Of a DNA stretch of 64,000 nt, positions 10,678 through 19,629 are shown one piece after another. The stretch lies in the NCBI RefSeq assembly GCF_025643595.1, contig NZ_CP102826.1:5084001-5148000 (forward strand). Direction: 5' to 3'. The notes below the pieces were generated by a model. The model saw nothing but the letters and a program-made list of their open reading frames with translations, was not told where the DNA came from and searched no databases. Within the stretch, counting starts at the first letter, position 1. Every line of letters begins with the position of its first letter. A program made the translations under genes and the position numbers. The stretch is from Saccharopolyspora rosea. Lineage in GTDB: Bacteria > Actinomycetota > Actinomycetes > Mycobacteriales > Pseudonocardiaceae.

Positions 10678-12066
10678 GGCCGCCGGGCAGTGCGCGTCCC
10701 GAGGCGGCAGCCGCAGGTCGAGGAGGTAGCGGTCGGCGACGTCCACCGTGCACCGGTCGCGGCCGTAGACGCCGTGGCCCCAGCCGTCGTAGGTGAGCAG
10801 GGCGGCCGTCGGGACGCGCCGCGCCAGGTCGGTGGCCCAGCGGTGCGGGGTCGCCGGGTCGTGCCGGGACTGCAGCAGCAGGACCGGCGGGGTCGCGCCG
10901 AACTCCGGCGGGTGCGGCGGGTTGGCGGCGGTCCGGTCGAGGCACCCCCACGCGGCCTGGCCGCCCTGGCCGATCAGCAGGTGCGGCGCGACCTCGTGCT
11001 GCCACCGCCAGTCGCGCTCGTAGTCGCGGTCGGAGCGGATGTCGACGCCTCGGTCGGCGCACACCGCCTCGGCCGGGTAGGCGGTGGTCGGCGGCGCCGG
11101 AGCGGCCCCCGGGCCGCGCCGCCCGTCGCGGAGCGCGCGGAGCCGGTCCGCCAGGCCCGGCCAGTCCGGCCGGTACAGCGCGGTGGTCGTGCCGCGGCTG
11201 AGCTCGAACATCCCGACGCGGCCCCCGTCGGGTCCGGTCAGCTCGCCGCGGCCGGCCCGCTCGCGGAGCCCGTCGTAGACGGCGCCGACGTCCTGGCCGT
11301 GCAGCGCGCACCGCTGGTCCCGGTCGCACCACCGCGCGAACCCGGCGAAGGAGTCCTCGGCCGCGGCGGCGGTGGACGTCAGGAAACCGCGGGTGTCCGC
11401 GGCGTGGTCGAAGACGCTGTCCAGCACGAGCGCGCGGAGGTGCGCGCCGTAGCGCTCGGCGTACTCCTGGCCCGCCACTGTCCCGTAGGACACGGCGTAG
11501 AGGCTGATCCGCTGCTGTCCCAGCGACCGGCGCAGCGCCTCGACGTCGCGCGCGACGCTCGCGCTGTCCACGTGGTCGGCGAGCGGGCCGCTGCGGGCCC
11601 GGCAGTCGGCGTCGACCTCCCGGTCGTGCCGCCGGAGCCGGTCGTAGCGCCCCGGCCCGGGCGCGATGTCCGGCACGTCGCCGACCAGCCGCGAGTCGCA
11701 GCGCAGCGGGTGGCTGCGGCCGAAACCGCGGGGGTCGAAGCTGACGACGTCGAACCGCGACGCCACCTGCGCCGATGCCGCGGGCCCGGCGAGCAGCTGG
11801 TCGATCCCGCTGGAGCCGGGGCCGCCGGGCAGCAGCACGAGCGTCCCCACGCGCGCGGCGGGGTCGGTGGCCGGGCGCCGCGCCACGGCCAGGTCGAGGC
11901 TCCCGGCGCCGGGCCGCGACCAGTCCACCGGCACGCGGATCGCGGCGCACTGGACCTGCTGGTTCTCCGGGCACGGCCGCCAGGCCGGACCACTCGGGGC
12001 GGCACCGGCCGGTGCGGTGGTGGCGGCGGTGAGCAGGACACCGAGCGCCGACGCGACTGCTCGCAT
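10675..12066 (-). CDS. Secreted alpha/beta-hydrolase, S33 tripeptidyl aminopeptidase-like
   Basis: Probable exported proline- or tripeptidyl-type aminopeptidase of the family that includes Streptomyces Tap and mycobacterial Hip1/CaeA. The 463-residue product opens with a signal peptide (about residues 1-23, ending AGA). The oxyanion segment [10 protein letters not shown], the nucleophile serine in AVSYGT, and a late Asp (SRHDPATP) and His (GWGHGVYG) complete the triad. The C-terminal TAP-like domain contains paired cysteines. It is inserted between priA and hisF on the operon strand; it has no known role in histidine synthesis. Confidence 0.88.
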   Translation of the reverse strand: MRAVASALGVLLTAATTAPAGAAPSGPAWRPCPENQQVQCAAIRVPVDWSRPGAGSLDLAVARRPATDPAARVGTLVLLPGGPGSSGIDQLLAGPAASAQVASRFDVVSFDPRGFGRSHPLRCDSRLVGDVPDIAPGPGRYDRLRRHDREVDADCRARSGPLADHVDSASVARDVEALRRSLGQQRISLYAVSYGTVAGQEYAERYGAHLRALVLDSVFDHAADTRGFLTSTAAAAEDSFAGFARWCDRDQRCALHGQDVGAVYDGLRERAGRGELTGPDGGRVGMFELSRGTTTALYRPDWPGLADRLRALRDGRRGPGAAPAPPTTAYPAEAVCADRGVDIRSDRDYERDWRWQHEVAPHLLIGQGGQAAWGCLDRTAANPPHPPEFGATPPVLLLQSRHDPATPHRWATDLARRVPTAALLTYDGWGHGVYGRDRCTVDVADRYLLDLRLPPRDAHCPAA

Positions 12067-12162
12067 CGAAACCTCCGATCACGCAACGGATTTCCGCGCA
12101 TGATCGTGCGCCGCGCGCTCGCGCCGCCGGATCGGTGATCGCCCGGACCCGGCCCCGGAGAA

Positions 12163-12894
12163 TCAGCGGACGGCGGCCAGGGCCTGTTCGAGGGTGAAGT
12201 TGCCCGCGTAGAGCGCCTTTCCGACGATCGAGCCCTCCAGGCCGACCGGCGCCAGCTCGGACAGCGCCACCAGGTCGTCCACACTGGACACACCGCCAGA
12301 GGCGATCACCGGGGCGTCGGTGCGGGAGCAGACCTCGCGCAGCAGCTCGACGTTCGGTCCGCGCAGCGTGCCGTCCTTGCTGACGTCGGTGACCACGTAG
12401 CGGCGGCAGCCCGCGGCGTCCAGCCGGGCCAGCACCTCCCACAGGTCGCCGCCGTCGCGGGTCCAACCGCGCGCGGCCAGCCGGTGGCCCTGCTCGGTGA
12501 TGCGCACGTCGAGCCCGACGGCCACGCGGTCGCCGTACTCGGCCACGACCCGGTCGGCCCACTCGGGGTTCTCCAGCGCGGCGGTGCCCAGGTTGACCCG
12601 CCTGCAGCCGGTCGCCAGCGCCGCCTTCAGCGACTCGTCGTCGCGGATTCCCCCGGACAGCTCGACGTGCACGTCCAACCGGCCGACGACGTCGGCGAGC
12701 AGTTCCCGGTTGGATCCGCGGCCGAACGCGGCGTCGAGGTCGACCAGGTGGATCCACTCCGCTCCCGCGCGTTGCCACGACAGGGCGGCCTCCAGCGGGT
12801 CCCCGTAGGAGGTCTCGGTGCCCGCGGCGCCCTGCACGAGGCGGACCGCTTGGCCGTCGGCTACGTCAACAGCGGGAAGCAGCGTGAAACTCAC
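12163..12894 (-). CDS. priA: Phosphoribosyl isomerase A (bifunctional HisA/TrpF)
   Basis: In actinobacteria this barrel isomerises both ProFAR (histidine) and phosphoribosyl anthranilate (tryptophan). The 243-residue product shows [15 protein letters not shown] with the first catalytic Asp, [12 protein letters not shown], and [14 protein letters not shown] with the second. The lack of any trpF in the adjoining trp genes supports the dual role, though sequence alone cannot prove it. The start is GTG at 12894, 23 bases after hisH. Confidence 0.94.
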   Translation of the reverse strand: MSFTLLPAVDVADGQAVRLVQGAAGTETSYGDPLEAALSWQRAGAEWIHLVDLDAAFGRGSNRELLADVVGRLDVHVELSGGIRDDESLKAALATGCRRVNLGTAALENPEWADRVVAEYGDRVAVGLDVRITEQGHRLAARGWTRDGGDLWEVLARLDAAGCRRYVVTDVSKDGTLRGPNVELLREVCSRTDAPVIASGGVSSVDDLVALSELAPVGLEGSIVGKALYAGNFTLEQALAAVR

Positions 12895-12917
12895 GCCCCC
12901 ACCCTATCGGGCGCGGT

Positions 12918-13547
12918 TCAGAGGGTGCGCAGCCAGTTCGACAGCAGCCGGGCACCCGCCTCGCCGGACTTCTCCGGGTGGAACTGGGTGGCCATCAGCG
13001 GGCCGTTCTCGACCGCGGCCACGAACGGCTCGCCGTGCTCGGCCCAGGTCACCTTGGGCGGGGCGATGCGGTCCGGGGCGGGCATGTCCCAGGACCGGAC
13101 CGCGTAGGAGTGCACGAAGTAGAACCGGGTGCCGGGCTCCATGCCGGCGAACAGGACGCTGTCGGCGGGGGCGCGCACCTCGTTCCAGCCCATGTGCGGC
13201 AGCACGTCGGCGTGCAGGCGTTCGACGGTGCCCGGCCACTGGCCGCAGCCCTCGGCCTGCATGCCGTGCTCGACGCCCTCGTCGAACAGCACCTGCATGC
13301 CCACGCAGATGCCCAGCACCGGGCGGTCACCTGCCAGCCGGTGGTCGATGATCTTGTCGCCGCCCACGTCGAGCAGTCCCCGCATGCACGCGGCGAACGC
13401 GCCGACACCCGGAACGACGAGGCCGTCGGCTTCCATCGCGGCACGATGGTCGGCGGTCACCTCGACGTCGGCGCCGGCGCGCTGCAACGCGCGTTCGGCG
13501 GAGCGGAGGTTGCCTGATCCGTAGTCCAAGATGACGACTCGTGCCAC
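12918..13547 (-). CDS. hisH: Imidazole glycerol phosphate synthase glutaminase subunit
   Basis: Class I glutamine amidotransferase delivering ammonia to HisF. In the 209-residue product the nucleophile Cys is in [10 protein letters not shown], and the His and Glu of the triad are in [19 protein letters not shown] near the N-terminus is typical. The gene starts with GTG only 10 bases after the stop of the transketolase C-terminal gene, so it is likely expressed from the same message. Confidence 0.95.
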   Translation of the reverse strand: MARVVILDYGSGNLRSAERALQRAGADVEVTADHRAAMEADGLVVPGVGAFAACMRGLLDVGGDKIIDHRLAGDRPVLGICVGMQVLFDEGVEHGMQAEGCGQWPGTVERLHADVLPHMGWNEVRAPADSVLFAGMEPGTRFYFVHSYAVRSWDMPAPDRIAPPKVTWAEHGEPFVAAVENGPLMATQFHPEKSGEAGARLLSNWLRTL

Positions 13548-13557
13548 GGGGCAAAGG

Positions 13558-14472
13558 CTACCCGTCCAGGAACCGCCGGACGGCGGCGGCGATCCCGACC
13601 GGGCCGAGACCGTGCGCGGCCTCGTGGTCCTCGGCGGTGCCGTAGGCGCGCAGTTCCACCTCGCGGCGCACTCCCAGCGACAGCAGCCGGTGCGGGATGT
13701 CGCGCAGCGCGTCGTCGACCTCGTGCGCCGAGGTCCCGCGCAGGTACGGCTCGATCAGCACGACGTCCGCGGTGGCCGACTCGACCGCCGCGCGCAGCCC
13801 GGCCGCGTCGAAGGGCCGGATCGTCGCGGTGTAGAGCACGGTCACGTCGAGCGTCGCGGTCGCGGCCAGCACCGGGCGCAGCGCCGGGCCGACGGCCAGC
13901 ACGACGCCCCGACCGCCGCGGCGGACCTGCTGCCAGCCCGGGCCGCCGAGCAGCGGTTCGCCGTTGACCCGCTCGGACAGCCGCAGGTACACCCGGTCGT
14001 CGGTGGCCAGGGCGGCGCGCAGCAGCGCGTCGACCTCGGCCGGGTGGCCGGGAACGTGCACGGTCCAGCCGGGCAGCGTGTCGATCAGCGCGACGTCGCC
14101 GGGTCCCATGTGCGTGCGGCCCGCGCCCGGGTAGTCGTAGGACGCCCCGGTGCTCACCACGAGCGCCCCGGCGCCCTGGTGGTTGATGTCGAGCTTGAGC
14201 TGCTCGAACGGCCGCTCGACGACGAACGGGGTGATCGAGTGCACCACCGGCCGCAGGCCGGTCAGCGCCAGACCGCCCGCCACGCCGACCAGCGCCTGCT
14301 CCCGGATGCCGACGTTGATGACCCGCTCCGGGTGCCGCGCGGCGGCGTCGACGAACCGGTCGCCGGAGACGTCGGCGAGCACCACGGCGATCCGCGGATC
14401 GGCGTCGAGGGCCGCGGAGACGGTGTTGACGAACGTGTCTCGCATCGTGGGCGCTTCGGTGACCGCGGTCAC
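13558..14472 (-). CDS. Transketolase, C-terminal (pyrimidine-binding) subunit
   Basis: Second half of a split thiamine-diphosphate transketolase. The 304-residue product corresponds to the Pyr and C-terminal domains: [17 protein letters not shown] contains the glutamate that activates the cofactor. It starts with GTG at 14472, overlapping the N-terminal subunit stop by 4 bases (GTGA). The actual sugar substrates are not fixed by sequence; classical pentose-phosphate activity or a related ketol transfer are both possible. hisH follows after 10 bases. Confidence 0.88.
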   Translation of the reverse strand: MTAVTEAPTMRDTFVNTVSAALDADPRIAVVLADVSGDRFVDAAARHPERVINVGIREQALVGVAGGLALTGLRPVVHSITPFVVERPFEQLKLDINHQGAGALVVSTGASYDYPGAGRTHMGPGDVALIDTLPGWTVHVPGHPAEVDALLRAALATDDRVYLRLSERVNGEPLLGGPGWQQVRRGGRGVVLAVGPALRPVLAATATLDVTVLYTATIRPFDAAGLRAAVESATADVVLIEPYLRGTSAHEVDDALRDIPHRLLSLGVRREVELRAYGTAEDHEAAHGLGPVGIAAAVRRFLDG

Positions 14473-15182
14473 TGCGCCACCTCCTTCGGTTCGACCTCGG
14501 CGACGACCGCGAGCGGCCGGTCCGGGTGCGGTTCGGTGAACGCCGCGCGCAGTGCGGCGTGGTCGCGACCGTCGACGGTGCGGGTGGCCCAGCCCTCCTG
14601 CGCGAACCGCCCGGCGATCCCGCCCGGCCAGCCGTGGCTGGACGACCGGTTGTCCACCACGACGGCGGTGAGCCGTTCCAGCCCGTGCCGCCCGGCCACG
14701 GCGATGGCCTCGTGGTTGCTGCCCTCGTCGAGTTCGGCGTCGCCGACCAGGACCACCACGCGGGGACGAATCCGGCCCTGGATCCCCAGCCCCAGTGCCG
14801 TGCCCAGGGCCAGCGGCAGGCCGTGGCCGAGCGAACCGCTGCCGATCTCGGCGCCGGGCACCAGCTCGCGGTCGGGGTGGTGGCCCAACCGGGAGTCGAA
14901 CCCGCCGAAGCCGTCCAGTTCGGCCGGGTCGAGGAAGCCCTTGGCGGCCAGCACCGCGTAGAAGGCCATCGGTCCGTGCCCCTTGGACAGCAGGAAGCGG
15001 TCGCGGTCGGGGTCGTCGGGGCGGCGCGGGTCCACGGCCAGCACCTGGTCGTAGAGGACCCACAGCACGTCCAGGGTCGAGGTGGCGGCGGCGGAGTGCT
15101 TCTCGTCGCCGGTCATCCGGCTCATCAGCGGCCGCAGGTCGGCGTAACCGAATCCGGTGGCCGCGGTGGGTGCGATCGTCAT
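14469..15182 (-). CDS. Transketolase, N-terminal (TPP-binding) subunit
   Basis: First half of the split transketolase, 237 residues. Visible are SKGHGPMAFY, the GSGSLGHGLP segment, and the diphosphate/metal-binding motif GDAELDEGSNHEA ending with the conserved asparagine in VVVDNRSS. The ATG at 15182 lies about 15 bases from a perfect 20-bp palindrome shared with the divergent soxR. Split transketolases are common in bacteria beside specialised pathways; here the downstream neighbours are hisH and priA. Confidence 0.88.
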   Translation of the reverse strand: MTIAPTAATGFGYADLRPLMSRMTGDEKHSAAATSTLDVLWVLYDQVLAVDPRRPDDPDRDRFLLSKGHGPMAFYAVLAAKGFLDPAELDGFGGFDSRLGHHPDRELVPGAEIGSGSLGHGLPLALGTALGLGIQGRIRPRVVVLVGDAELDEGSNHEAIAVAGRHGLERLTAVVVDNRSSSHGWPGGIAGRFAQEGWATRTVDGRDHAALRAAFTEPHPDRPLAVVAEVEPKEVAQ

Positions 15183-15196
15183 GCCGACAGCGTCAG

Positions 15197-15216
15197 ACTT
15201 CGAGTTCGCTCGAAGT
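15197..15216. promoter_or_regulatory. Perfect palindrome, candidate SoxR (MerR-type) operator
   Basis: ACTTCGAGTTCGCTCGAAGT is a perfect 8+4+8 inverted repeat midway between the divergent soxR and transketolase genes. On the minus strand TTGACT (15220-15215) overlaps it as a possible -35 element; MerR-family activators bind a dyad lying between the -35 and -10 elements. Assignment to SoxR rests on position only. Confidence 0.55.
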
Positions 15217-15226
15217 CAAGGCCGAA

Positions 15227-15242
15227 TACTTCGATCTAAGTA
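15227..15242. promoter_or_regulatory. Second near-palindrome in the soxR/transketolase divergent region
   Basis: TACTT-CGATCT-AAGTA is an inverted repeat with a central GATC, 24 bases upstream of the soxR GTG. With the 15197-15216 palindrome it could give separate sites for autoregulation and for the transketolase promoter. Confidence 0.4.
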
Positions 15243-15265
15243 GAGGTTTCGGCTACGCTGGCGCC

Positions 15266-15724
15266 GTGTCGAAGCTACCGAAGCAGTTGACCATCGGGGA
15301 AGTCGCGCACCGCAGCGGGATCGCGCAGACCGCGTTGCGGTTCTACGAGCAGCGCGGGCTGATCTCCGCCACTCGGACCGCCGGCAACCAGCGCCGCTAC
15401 GACCGCGCCGTGCTGCGGCGGCTGGCGTTCATCCGCGCCGCGCAGCGGGTCGGCCTGAGCCTGGAGCAGATCTCCGAAGCGCTGGCCGAGCTACCGGAGG
15501 ACCACCAGCCGACCAAGGCCGACTGGACCCGGCTGTCCCGCCGCTGGCGCGACGAGCTGGACGCCCGCATCGACGGACTGCAGCGGTTGCGGGACCGCCT
15601 GACCGGTTGCATCGGCTGCGGCTGCCTGTCGCTGCGCACCTGCACCCTGCAGAACGCCGACGACCGCTTCGCCGAATTCGGCCCCGGCGCTCCCCTGCTC
15701 CGCCCCGCAGCCGACAGGTCCTGA
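15266..15724 (+). CDS. soxR: Redox-sensitive transcriptional activator SoxR
   Basis: MerR-family regulator that senses redox-cycling compounds through a [2Fe-2S] cluster. The 152-residue protein has the winged HTH (about residues 9-75, IGEVAHRSG, FYEQRGLI), a dimerisation helix, and the SoxR-specific cysteine motif CIGCGCLSLRTC near residue 113. In actinomycetes SoxR typically controls oxidoreductases and transporters; here the divergent neighbour is a split transketolase. The start is GTG at 15266. The stop is TGAG and leads into a short repeat-like segment. Confidence 0.93.
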   Translation: MSKLPKQLTIGEVAHRSGIAQTALRFYEQRGLISATRTAGNQRRYDRAVLRRLAFIRAAQRVGLSLEQISEALAELPEDHQPTKADWTRLSRRWRDELDARIDGLQRLRDRLTGCIGCGCLSLRTCTLQNADDRFAEFGPGAPLLRPAADRS

Positions 15725-15760
15725 GCCGAGCGTGCGTTCGACCTCGAAGACAGGCTCTCA
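15722..15760 (-). repeat. Short tail-module repeat between soxR and the response regulator
   Basis: From the response-regulator stop codon the sequence reads TGAGAGCCTGTCTTCGAGGT, matching the stop-fused module of lgt and the S33 peptidase. It extends to the soxR stop (TGAGCC on the other strand), so the short element links two convergent stop codons. Confidence 0.6.
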
Positions 15761-16447
15761 CCCGGCGTCGGGATCGCCCGCCCACCGGTAGGTCATCTCG
15801 GGGCGTCCCACCCCGCCGTACTGCGGGGCGCGGTGGGCCATGCCCTGGTCGACGAGGTGTTCCAGGTAGCGGCGGGCGGTGACCCGGGAGACTCCGGCGC
15901 GGTCGCCGACGGCACCGGCCGACGCCCCCTCGGGGTGCGCGCGCAGGGCGGCGACGACGGCGGCGAGCGTCTCCTCGCCCATGCCCTTGGGCAGCGAGCC
16001 GCGGTCGACGCCGCGCAGCGTCGAGAAGGCCCGGTCGATCTCGGCCTGCCCGGTCGCCTCCCGGTCGTGGCCGAGGCTGGCGCGGAACCGCGCGTAGTGC
16101 TCCAGCTTCTCCCGCATGGCGGCGAAGGTGAACGGTTTCAGCAGGTACTGGACCACGCCGCTGGAGACCGCGGCGCGCACCACCTTCAGGTCGCGTGCCG
16201 AGGTCACCGCGATCACGTCGGTGTGGCTGCCCGAGGTGCGCAGCGCCCGCGCGACCTGGAGGCCGTCCATGTCCGGCAGGCGCAGGTCGAGCAGCACCAG
16301 GTCGACCGGGGTGTGCTCGACGAACCGCAGCGCCGCCTGACCGGTGCGGGCTCGCCCGGCGACGGTGAACCCGGCGACCCGTTCGACGTAGGTCGCGTGC
16401 GCCTCGCCCGCGACCGGGTCGTCCTCCACGACCAGCACCGAGATCAC
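15758..16447 (-). CDS. CitB/DctR-like response regulator
   Basis: Response regulator of 229 residues partnered with the sensor kinase upstream (GTGA overlap). The receiver domain has the acidic pair VEDDP, phospho-acceptor Asp in LLDLRLPDMDG (about residue 55), and the lysine in YLLKPF. The C-terminal domain is a winged HTH of the CitT/DcuR type (AGVSRVTARRYLEHL). It is expected to activate the nearby dicarboxylate carrier dctA. Confidence 0.9.
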   Translation of the reverse strand: MISVLVVEDDPVAGEAHATYVERVAGFTVAGRARTGQAALRFVEHTPVDLVLLDLRLPDMDGLQVARALRTSGSHTDVIAVTSARDLKVVRAAVSSGVVQYLLKPFTFAAMREKLEHYARFRASLGHDREATGQAEIDRAFSTLRGVDRGSLPKGMGEETLAAVVAALRAHPEGASAGAVGDRAGVSRVTARRYLEHLVDQGMAHRAPQYGGVGRPEMTYRWAGDPDAG

Positions 16448-18051
16448 GGCGCCCCCGTCCGGCCGGGCAGCCGCACGGTGAACACCGCGCCGCCGTCGTG
16501 GTGCACCTCGGTCGTGCCGCCGTAGCGGCGGACGGCCTGGCCGACCAGCGCGAGTCCGAGTCCCCGGCCGCCGGACTTGGTCGACCACCCGCGCTCGAAG
16601 ACCCGGCGGGCACCGGCCGGGTCGACACCCGGCCCGTTGTCGGCGACCCGGACCAGCAGGCCGGTCGCGTCGGTGCGCGCGGTGACGTCGACCCGCGGGT
16701 GCGGGGTCTCCAGCGTCGCCTCGACCGCGTTGTCGATCAGGTTGCCGAGGATCGTCACCAGGTCCCGGGAGTCGACGTGGGCGATCGCGGTGTCGTCGAT
16801 GTCGGTGTCCGCGCCGAGTACCACGTCGACGCCGCGCTCCCGCGCCTCGGCGGTCTTGCCGAGCAGCAGCGCCGCGAGGACGGGTTCGCGGACCGCGCCG
16901 ACGACGCGATCGGTCAGCTGCTGGGCCAGTTCCAGCTCGCGGGTCGCGAAGGCCACCGCCTCCTCACCCCGGCCCAGTTCGATGAGCGACACCACGGTGT
17001 GCAGCCGGTTGGCGGACTCGTGGGCCTGGGCGCGCAGCGACTCGGCGAACCCGCGCATCGAGTCGAGTTCGCCGCTCAGCGCCTGGAGTTCGGTGTGGTC
17101 GCGCAACGTCACCACGGTGCCGAGATCGCGTTCGCCGCTGCGGATCGGCGAGACGTTGACCACCAGCACGCGGTCGTCGGTCAGGTGCACCTCGTCGCGC
17201 ACCGGCGCGGCGGAGGCGAGGGTGTCGGCGAGCGAGTCCGGCAGTCCGAGCCGGGACACGTGCGTCCCCTCGGCCTCGGCGGGATCCAGCGACAGCAGCA
17301 CAGCGGCGCCATCGTTGCACAGCGCGACCTGGCCGGTGGGCGCGACCAGCAGGAGCCCTTCGCGGACGGCGTGCAGGATCGCGTCGTGGTACTCGTACAT
17401 CCGGCTCAGCTCGGCGGGCCCGAGCCCGTGCGTGTGCCGCCGCAACCGCTCGCTGACCAGGTGCGTGAGCACCCCGCCGAGCACCAGTGCGGCGCCCGCG
17501 ACCAGCACGAGCGCGACGAGCTCGGCGCGCAGTTGCTCGGTCAGCACCCGCATCGCGATGCCGACCGACACCAGGCCGCGCACCTGGTGCGCGTCGTCGA
17601 AGACCGGGACCACCGCGCGCACCGACGGACCGAGCGTCCCGGTGTAGGTCTCGGTGAACACCTGTCCGGCCCGGGCCTGCTCGATGTGGCCGACGAAGGG
17701 CCGGCCGATCCGCGCGGGGTCCGGGTGCGTGAAGCGGACGCCGTCCGGCGACATGATCGTCACGAACGCCACGCCCGCGTCGTGCCGGACGCGTTCGGCG
17801 ACCGGTTGCAGCGCGGCGGTGGGGTCCGGCGCGAGCACGCCGTCGCGGACGCCGGGCTGCGCGGCGAGCGTGCGGGCCACCGCCACGACCTGGTCGCGGG
17901 CGGTGTCGGCGGTCCGCCGCTGCGCGTCGTAGTAGGCCAGCGCGGCCCCGGCGAGGACCACGACGGCCACCACGACCACCTGGAGCACGAACAGCCGGCG
18001 GGCGAGGCTCCAGCCCGCCCGACCGCGTCCGAACCAGTCCCGGTCAGCCAT
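16444..18051 (-). CDS. CitA/DcuS-like sensor histidine kinase
   Basis: Membrane sensor of 535 residues. Two TM helices (about residues 15-40 and 175-195) flank an extracytoplasmic PAS-like domain of the citrate/C4-dicarboxylate type (VTIMSPDGVRFTHPDP), followed by a cytoplasmic PAS domain. The dimerisation segment HESANRLHTVVSLIELG and the ATPase boxes NLIDNAVEAT, DNGPGVDP and GRGLGLALV follow. The ATG at 18051 gives the short charged N-terminus. It is divergent from dctA, the usual arrangement for dicarboxylate sensing. Confidence 0.9.
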   Translation of the reverse strand: MADRDWFGRGRAGWSLARRLFVLQVVVVAVVVLAGAALAYYDAQRRTADTARDQVVAVARTLAAQPGVRDGVLAPDPTAALQPVAERVRHDAGVAFVTIMSPDGVRFTHPDPARIGRPFVGHIEQARAGQVFTETYTGTLGPSVRAVVPVFDDAHQVRGLVSVGIAMRVLTEQLRAELVALVLVAGAALVLGGVLTHLVSERLRRHTHGLGPAELSRMYEYHDAILHAVREGLLLVAPTGQVALCNDGAAVLLSLDPAEAEGTHVSRLGLPDSLADTLASAAPVRDEVHLTDDRVLVVNVSPIRSGERDLGTVVTLRDHTELQALSGELDSMRGFAESLRAQAHESANRLHTVVSLIELGRGEEAVAFATRELELAQQLTDRVVGAVREPVLAALLLGKTAEARERGVDVVLGADTDIDDTAIAHVDSRDLVTILGNLIDNAVEATLETPHPRVDVTARTDATGLLVRVADNGPGVDPAGARRVFERGWSTKSGGRGLGLALVGQAVRRYGGTTEVHHDGGAVFTVRLPGRTGAP

Positions 18052-18060
18052 GACGAATGT

Positions 18061-18102
18061 GTGACGACGGCATGAACAGAATGAACACAAGCGTGACGAC
18101 GG
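18061..18102. promoter_or_regulatory. Direct repeats upstream of dctA, candidate response-regulator sites
   Basis: GTGACGACGG occurs at 18061-18070 and again at 18093-18102, 32 bp apart (three helical turns), with ATGAACA/ATGAACACA repeats between them. The region separates the divergent sensor kinase and dctA. Tandem sites on one face of the helix suit a CitB-type activator; this is inference from spacing and position. Confidence 0.45.
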
Positions 18103-18195
18103 TGATATGCAGGATCGATAGTCTCATCTCGACACGCGCCGTGACTCAGGACACGGCCGTTCGAGTGATACCCGGTACCCAATAGGAGAACAAAC

Positions 18196-19545
18196 GTGGC
18201 AGGCAACGACGCTGCGACACCACGCCGTCGGGATCGGACGCACTACCTCTACATCGCGGTGATCGTCGCGGTGCTCGCCGGCATCGCCGTGGGGTTCGCC
18301 GCTCCGGACGTCGGCAAGGCGCTCAAGCCGCTGGGCACCGGGTTCGTCAACCTGATCAAGATGATGATCTCCCCGGTCATCTTCTGCACGATCGTGCTGG
18401 GCGTGGGCGGGGTCCGCAAGGCGGCCAAGGTCGGCAAGGTCGGCGGGCTGGCGCTGGCCTACTTCATGGTGATGTCCGTGGTCGCGCTGATCATCGGGAT
18501 GCTGGTGGGCAACGTGCTGCACCCCGGCACCGGCGTGCACCTGTCCCACGAACTGGCGGGCGAGGGCGCCAAGCAGGCCGGCGAGGGCGCCGAGAGCACC
18601 ACCGACTTCCTGCTCGGCATCATCCCGAAGACGCTGGTCTCGGCCCTGACCGAGGGCGAGGTCTTGCAGACCCTGCTGGTCGCGCTGCTGGCCGGGTTCG
18701 CGTTGCAGGCGCTGGGCGAGAAGGGCGAGCCGATCCTGCGGGGCATCGAGCACGCGCAGCGCCTGGTGTTCAAGATCCTGTCGATGGTGATGTGGGCCGT
18801 TCCGATCGGTGCGTTCGGCGCGATCGCCGCGGTGGTCGGCGCGACCGGGGTCGACGCGCTCAAGAGCCTGGCCGTGGTGATGATCGGCTTCTACGTCACG
18901 TGCCTGCTGTTCGTGTGCGTGATCCTCGGGCCGATGCTGTGGGCGTTCGCGCGGGTCAACATCTTCTCCCTGCTGCGCTACCTGGGCCGGGAGTTCCTGC
19001 TGATCCTGTCCACGTCGTCGTCGGAGGCCGCGCTGCCGCGGCTGATCGCCAAGATGGAGCACCTGGGCGTGAGCAAGCCGGTGGTGGGCATCACGGTGCC
19101 GACCGGGTACTCGTTCAACCTGGACGGCACGGCGATCTACCTGACGATGGCCTCGCTGTTCATCGCCACGGCGATGGGCGACCCGCTGTCGTTCGGCGAG
19201 CAGGTCTCGCTGCTGCTGTTCATGATCATCGCCTCGAAGGGCGCGGCGGGCGTCAGCGGCGCCGGGCTGGCGACGCTGGCCGGCGGCCTGCAGTCGCACC
19301 GGCCGGAACTGCTCGACGGCGTCGGGCTGATCGTGGGCATCGACCGGTTCATGTCCGAGGCCCGCGCGCTGACCAACTTCGCGGGCAACGCGGTGGCGAC
19401 CGTGCTGATGGGCGCGTGGACCAAGGAACTGGACCGCGACCAGATGCACCGCGTGTTCTCCGGTGAGGCGCCGTTCGACGAGCGGTCCTACGTGGACGGT
19501 GAGTCCGCCACGGCCGAACGCGAACCCGCCGCGACGGCGAGCTGA
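18196..19545 (+). CDS. dctA: C4-dicarboxylate transporter (DctA family)
   Basis: Proton- or sodium-coupled uptake of succinate, fumarate and malate (DAACS family). The 449-residue product has eight hydrophobic helices and re-entrant loops. The serine-rich SSSEAALPRL and the NLDGTAIYL transport motifs are intact, as is the late NFAGNAVATVL helix. The start is GTG at 18196, with AGGAGA six bases upstream. The divergent CitA/CitB-like pair is its likely regulator. Confidence 0.94.
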   Translation: MAGNDAATPRRRDRTHYLYIAVIVAVLAGIAVGFAAPDVGKALKPLGTGFVNLIKMMISPVIFCTIVLGVGGVRKAAKVGKVGGLALAYFMVMSVVALIIGMLVGNVLHPGTGVHLSHELAGEGAKQAGEGAESTTDFLLGIIPKTLVSALTEGEVLQTLLVALLAGFALQALGEKGEPILRGIEHAQRLVFKILSMVMWAVPIGAFGAIAAVVGATGVDALKSLAVVMIGFYVTCLLFVCVILGPMLWAFARVNIFSLLRYLGREFLLILSTSSSEAALPRLIAKMEHLGVSKPVVGITVPTGYSFNLDGTAIYLTMASLFIATAMGDPLSFGEQVSLLLFMIIASKGAAGVSGAGLATLAGGLQSHRPELLDGVGLIVGIDRFMSEARALTNFAGNAVATVLMGAWTKELDRDQMHRVFSGEAPFDERSYVDGESATAEREPAATAS

Positions 19546-19557
19546 CCGCACCGCGCC

Positions 19558-19587
19558 AAGGGCGCCCCTCGGCCGGGGGCGCCCTTT
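19558..19587 (+). terminator. Rho-independent terminator after dctA
   Basis: AAGGGCGCCCC (19558-19568) pairs with GGGGCGCCCTT (19576-19586) across a 7-base loop and is followed by T then CGC; it starts 13 bases after the dctA stop. The A-rich left and T-rich right arms could let it act in both directions for the convergent phospholipase gene. Confidence 0.8.
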
Positions 19588-19594
19588 CGCGTCA

Positions 19595-19629
19595 CCCTCG
19601 CGCACGACGAGTTCGAGAACAGGCGCTCA
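19595..19629 (-). repeat. Tail-module repeat fused to the phospholipase stop codon
   Basis: From the phospholipase stop codon the sequence reads TGAGCGCCTGTTCTCGAACT and then CGTCGTGCGCG, matching the first block of the intergenic repeat family. The rest of the element is absent and the dctA terminator follows. Confidence 0.6.

Noticed and set aside
10533-10796. Open frames within the repeat region between hisF and the S33 peptidase
   Set aside because: They coincide with repeat blocks that are not kept in frame in the other copies, so coding is unlikely.
15266-15724. soxR as a generic MerR drug-response regulator
   Set aside because: The C-x2-C-x-C-x5-C cluster motif near residue 113 is specific to SoxR.
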